This document shows positions 10,271-12,318 of a stretch of DNA of 12,318 nt, one piece after another. Source of the stretch: Synura sp. LO234KE. Its lineage: Eukaryota > Sar > Synurophyceae > Synurales > Mallomonadaceae. How positions within the stretch are numbered: the first letter of the stretch is position 1; every line of letters begins with the position of its first letter. The DNA lies in assembly GCA_015143735.1 (NCBI GenBank), contig VKHC01000414.1:1-12318 (forward strand), written 5' to 3'. A program made the position numbers and the translations under genes. Under the pieces are notes generated by a model, which ran no database searches, had not been told where the DNA came from, and saw nothing but the letters and a program-made list of their open reading frames with translations.

Positions 10271-10679
10271 TGATAAGTGTCATGTGCGACTTGATAAGTG
10301 TCATATAGAGATCATATGCGCTCTTAATCCGTCCTACAAGGACTACATATGCAGAGACTGAACGGTTGTCGTGAGGCTAGACAAGGCATTATATGGATGC
10401 ATAGAGTCGGCGAGGTTATGGTACCAACACCTTAGTCAAACGTTGGTAAAGAAGATAGGATTTCGCACGAATTGGAAGGACGCGTTTGTGTTCATTAAAG
10501 GGCACGGATCTAAACAAGTTGTGACGTGTGTACATGTTGACGACTTGATGATTACCTGCACCGATGACGAGGAGCTTGAAAGCGTCGTGTCCAGTCTAAA
10601 TGGAATACATGGCGCTGACAGTGCACAGGGGTGTAGTGCACAATTACCTCGGGATGCAGTTCGACTTCGGAGAATCTGA
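10263..10679 (+). pseudogene. Copia reverse transcriptase, palm with HVDD
   Basis: The frame is open from 10263 except for a TGA at 10359-10361, which sits where the family usually has Gly (ICRD-stop-TVVVRLDKALYG). After the duplicated RLDKCH units come ALNPSYKDY, RLDKALYGC, SARLWYQHL and the catalytic VTCVHVDDLMITC, with both Asp codons intact at 10539-10544. Sense is lost near 10600, where a small indel moves the reading into the next frame; the final 26 or so codons to 10679 are therefore out of frame. Apart from the stop and frameshifts, the palm residues look well preserved, suggesting moderate age. Confidence 0.88.
10265..10306 (+). repeat. 21-bp tandem duplication inside RT
   Basis: Two adjacent 21-bp units (10265-10285 and 10286-10306) differ at one base (G at 10284, A at 10305). 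In the downstream RT frame they encode RLDKCHV followed by RLDKCHI, so seven codons were duplicated without changing that frame. The upstream RT frame hits TGA TAA inside the first unit. This marks a junction where the two RT frames meet. Confidence 0.9.
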
Positions 10680-11278
10680 AGTATGCGCAGTCAGTATGCC
10701 GAAGTATGTGCAAGAGATCCTAGAGGAGAGCGGCGTGACTGGTAGTGCAAGCTCACCAGCCACACATAATCTATTTGACGTTGTCGAGAACAGTCACCTC
10801 TTACCTGAAGCAGAGCGACAGAACTTTCATTCAAAGGTGGCGAAGCTACGATTTGTTGCGAAGCGGACTAGGCCGGACCTTCTCCCGTTGATATCGTTCC
10901 TAACAACGCGAGTGCTGCATGCGACGGAGGAAGATCAGGACAAGCTTCGGAGAGGTCTTCGATACCTGAACAGCATTACGATGATGGGAATAGTAAGATT
11001 ATGGTCATCAGGTGACAAGCGAATACGGGCTTACTTTGATGTTTCATACCGAATTCATCACGACAGGAAGAGCCATGCGGTACTATATCTAACTCTTGGA
11101 GGAGGACCAATCTCGGTGAAGTCCTGTTAACTAAAGCTAATGGTGAAGTCTTCCACTGAGGCTGAGCTAGTTGCAATGTCAGACATGTGCTCGACTTTAC
11201 TATGGGCCTTGGAGTGTTGGCGAGAGTTGGATTACAATGTAAAGTCAGCGCTATTCTATTAGGACAATCTAAGTGCTA
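10600..11278 (+). pseudogene. Copia RT C-terminal part and RNase H, first copy
   Basis: The frame is open from 10600 to a TAA at 11128-11130. It gives the HNYLGMQFDF block (residues 14-23 counted from 10600), VSMPKYV, SPATHNLF, FHSKVAKLRFVAKRTRPDLL and FLTTRV, then RNase H with YFDVSY (catalytic-type Asp at 11038-11040) and DRKSHA. The TAA replaces a Lys codon still present in the second copy (12011-12013). Beyond it the frame continues as KSSTEAELVA (Glu at 11158-11160) and ends in a TAG at 11260-11262, where the family has the Gln of QDN. Clear element sequence stops at 11278, where the inserted block begins. The last 186 bases recur at 11976-12161. Confidence 0.88.
11093..11278 (+). repeat. 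186-bp direct repeat, left copy
   Basis: This segment of RNase H is repeated at 11976-12161 with no gaps and 6 mismatches by my count (left-copy positions 11128, 11143, 11162, 11203, 11217, 11254), about 97% identity. The left copy is continuous with pol on its left and ends abruptly at 11278. It alone carries the TAA at 11128-11130. Confidence 0.95.
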
Positions 11279-11975
11279 TATATGCCAAAAAAGACTCGAT
11301 ACGGCATTTTGCCTAAAAGCTAGACTAGCCAATATCCAGCGATAAAATTTGAGAAAGATTAACTGTACAAGTTTGAAAAAGTATCCGTTTTAAATACTCA
11401 GCACAACGGTACAAGGAAGGACAACGTAAGTCGCAAGTCGCTTGTATATTGTGCATATTTACAAAAAAAGATGCCCTCTTCTAAAGTGGAACCCCTCCGG
11501 TGTTACGCTTGATCTTTTGTCCTGAAAATATTACGCGCCACAATTTTCAGTACTACTTCCTTCATGCGTATTGTGAATAAGTCCTAGATTAAAAAGTGCT
11601 TTGAATAATGTCCGATAAACTATGTATTCCTCCAAATACGCATGGAAAAAAGTGAGCAGTTAGTCTCTGATAAAACTGTAGTAGTGAATTTTTCAAGATA
11701 TCAAAGATTAAGCGAGAACCTAGTATCTGAGAATGAAATCGTCCCGGTTGTAGTTAAATCTTGGCGATCAGGAAAATTTGACTGGCATGATTTACTTATA
11801 TCACAATCACCGACGAGTCCTATGGAAAAAGAATATTTGAAGTCCAAACAACGATTAGTTACCAGGTTTCTTACTAAGAATTAGCTACCTGAAGAATGCT
11901 AAATTAAATTATGGGCTTAACTTTGGAGCTCTCACTCACTACTCTGCATGTGAAATATTTCCGAATACTTTCTAT
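11279..11975 (+). other. 697-bp AT-rich insertion of unknown origin
   Basis: This block separates the two 186-bp repeats, and pol sense is absent from it apart from a few possible residues at its left edge (IYAKKDSIRHF, which could be chance or a relic). It is clearly richer in A+T than the pol around it. Its ends show no inverted repeat that I could find, no poly-A tail and no LTR-like TG...CA pair. It contains one 80-codon frame at 11642-11884. The geometry of pol, repeat, block, repeat, rest of pol is that of an insertion with a long duplicated target. Candidates are captured filler DNA at a repaired break, an unknown mobile element, or a rearrangement between two copies. Confidence 0.7.
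11642..11884 (+). CDS. 80-codon open frame in the insertion, unidentified
   Basis: The frame starts with ATG at 11642 and ends with TAG at 11882-11884. The product would be charged and soluble, without a signal peptide or membrane segment. It includes VVVNFSRYQRLSENL, WRSGKFDWHDLL and EYLKSKQRLVTRFL. I recognise no family. A frame of this length is not rare by chance in 12 kb of AT-rich DNA read six ways, so it may not be a gene. Its location within a discrete inserted block makes it worth a database search, including organelle and plasmid genomes. Confidence 0.2.
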   Translation: MEKSEQLVSDKTVVVNFSRYQRLSENLVSENEIVPVVVKSWRSGKFDWHDLLISQSPTSPMEKEYLKSKQRLVTRFLTKN

Positions 11976-12161
11976 CTCTTGGAGGAGGACCAATCTCGGT
12001 GAAGTCCTGTAAACTAAAGCTAATGATGAAGTCTTCCACTGAGGGTGAGCTAGTTGCAATGTCAGACATGTGCTCGACTTTACTAAGGGCCTTGGAGTGC
12101 TGGCGAGAGTTGGATTACAATGTAAAGTCAGCGCTAGTCTATTAGGACAATCTAAGTGCTA
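11976..12161 (+). repeat. 186-bp direct repeat, right copy
   Basis: This is the second copy of 11093-11278. On its left it abuts non-pol sequence at 11975; on its right it continues directly into the rest of RNase H. It keeps the Lys codon that became TAA in the left copy. It has its own changes: Trp to Arg at 12086-12088, and Ala to Gly in the TEAE motif at 12044-12046. Both copies share the TAG in QDN (here 12143-12145). Confidence 0.95.
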
Positions 12162-12318
12162 CGCAACTGGCGACTAACGGAGTCTATCGAAATAGAAACA
12201 CATCGAGATTAGATATTATTGGTTGAAAGATTATATTGACAATGGGAACTTCGAAATCAAGCATCTAACTACAGAGAACATGATCCCCGACATTCTAACC
12301 AAGCCACTACCACGGAAG
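11976..12318 (+). pseudogene. Copia RNase H C-terminal end, second copy and tail
   Basis: The frame containing 11978 reads LGGGPISVKSC, KSSTEGELVAMSDM and, after the TAG at 12143-12145, DNLSATQLATNGVYRNR. Near 12195 a small indel shifts the sense to the frame from 12196, open to the window edge: KHIEIRYYWLKDYIDNG, then FEIKHLTTENMIPDILTKPL. These are the last conserved blocks of copia RNase H (H-I-(D/E)-I-R-Y and the DILTKPL tail), so the pol C-terminus should end within a few dozen codons beyond 12318. A 3' polypurine tract and LTR would be expected just past the window. Confidence 0.88.

Larger units (their letters stand above)
9210..12318 (+). mobile_element. Decayed Ty1/copia-type retrotransposon pol, runs off right edge
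   Basis: Domains occur in copia order (integrase C-terminus, linker, RT, RNase H), which separates it from Ty3/gypsy, where integrase follows RNase H. The RT shows the copia-type KLKARLVAGG, VDITGAYLNA, LDKALYGC and HVDDL signatures; the RNase H shows KSSTEAELVA, a stop-bearing (Q)DN, and HIEIRYYW ... DILTKPL. At least eight frame changes, an in-frame TGA, a TAA and a TAG make it non-functional. GC content is close to 50%, above its surroundings. No LTR, primer-binding site, gag, protease or integrase catalytic core is visible to the left, so it is 5'-truncated or its front is unrecognisable. A 697-bp block with a 186-bp flanking duplication splits its RNase H. The right end and any 3' LTR lie outside the window. 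Confidence 0.93.

Noticed and set aside
11128-11130. TAA as the natural end of the RT/RNase H protein
   Set aside because: The right copy has a Lys codon here and RNase H motifs continue beyond it, so the TAA is a secondary A-to-T change in the left copy.
11279-11320. Continuation of RNase H past the left repeat (IYAKKDSIRHF)
   Set aside because: It follows DNLSA in frame and is faintly copia-like, but identity with the right copy drops from about 97% to nothing at 11279 and stops follow at once. It may be chance.
11260-12145. TAG as a reassigned glutamine codon
   Set aside because: The pol also contains in-frame TGA and TAA stops and many frameshifts, and ordinary CAG and CAA codons occur at Gln positions in it. 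Simple pseudogene decay explains the TAG.

Overview
The window looks like non-coding, repeat-bearing nuclear DNA of a eukaryote. Most of it is AT-rich with no sustained reading frame. The only confidently recognisable protein-coding material is a decayed Ty1/copia-type LTR-retrotransposon pol region on the + strand, from about 9210 to the right edge. No bacterial-style gene packing, ribosome-binding-site-led operon, tRNA, rRNA or CRISPR array was seen. The pol matches the copia lineage whose reverse transcriptase reads 'GAYLNA' at the first catalytic aspartate and 'HVDD' at the second. From memory of the family, such elements are common in algae and other protists, so an algal or protist genome is the best guess. 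The species cannot be named from this window.

Layout. 1-350 is mixed sequence with a GC-palindromic inverted repeat. 353-927 (minus) and 1019-1312 (plus) are moderately GC-rich stretches with coding-like but broken frames of unknown identity. 1441-1455 is a TTG microsatellite. 1556-6100 is AT-rich DNA without a supportable gene. 6164-6625 (minus) holds the longest uninterrupted frame outside the pol (153 codons), unidentified, in a GC-rich island. Directly beside it, 6701-6867 resembles a short solo LTR with a 28-bp-spaced internal repeat. 6900-9200 is again AT-rich and empty.

The copia pol. It can be followed in order: integrase C-terminal end (9216-9446), acidic linker (9443-9847), start of RT (9847-10097), RT fingers and first palm aspartate (10031-10270), RT palm with HVDD (10263-10679), RT C-terminal part and RNase H (10600-11278), and the end of RNase H (11976-12318). 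At least eight frame changes and several stops kill it. No LTR, gag, protease or integrase core is visible to its left, and its right end lies outside the window.

The most interesting structure is in RNase H. A 697-bp AT-rich block (11279-11975) is flanked by two 186-bp direct copies of the same pol segment (11093-11278 and 11976-12161; 6 mismatches, no gaps). They are arranged exactly like a giant target-site duplication. Both copies carry the same TAG in the conserved QDN motif, so the pol was probably already dead when the insertion occurred. A second small event is an in-frame 21-bp tandem duplication inside the RT (10265-10306). I do not see a new functional system here; the window reads as a record of transposon decay and rearrangement.
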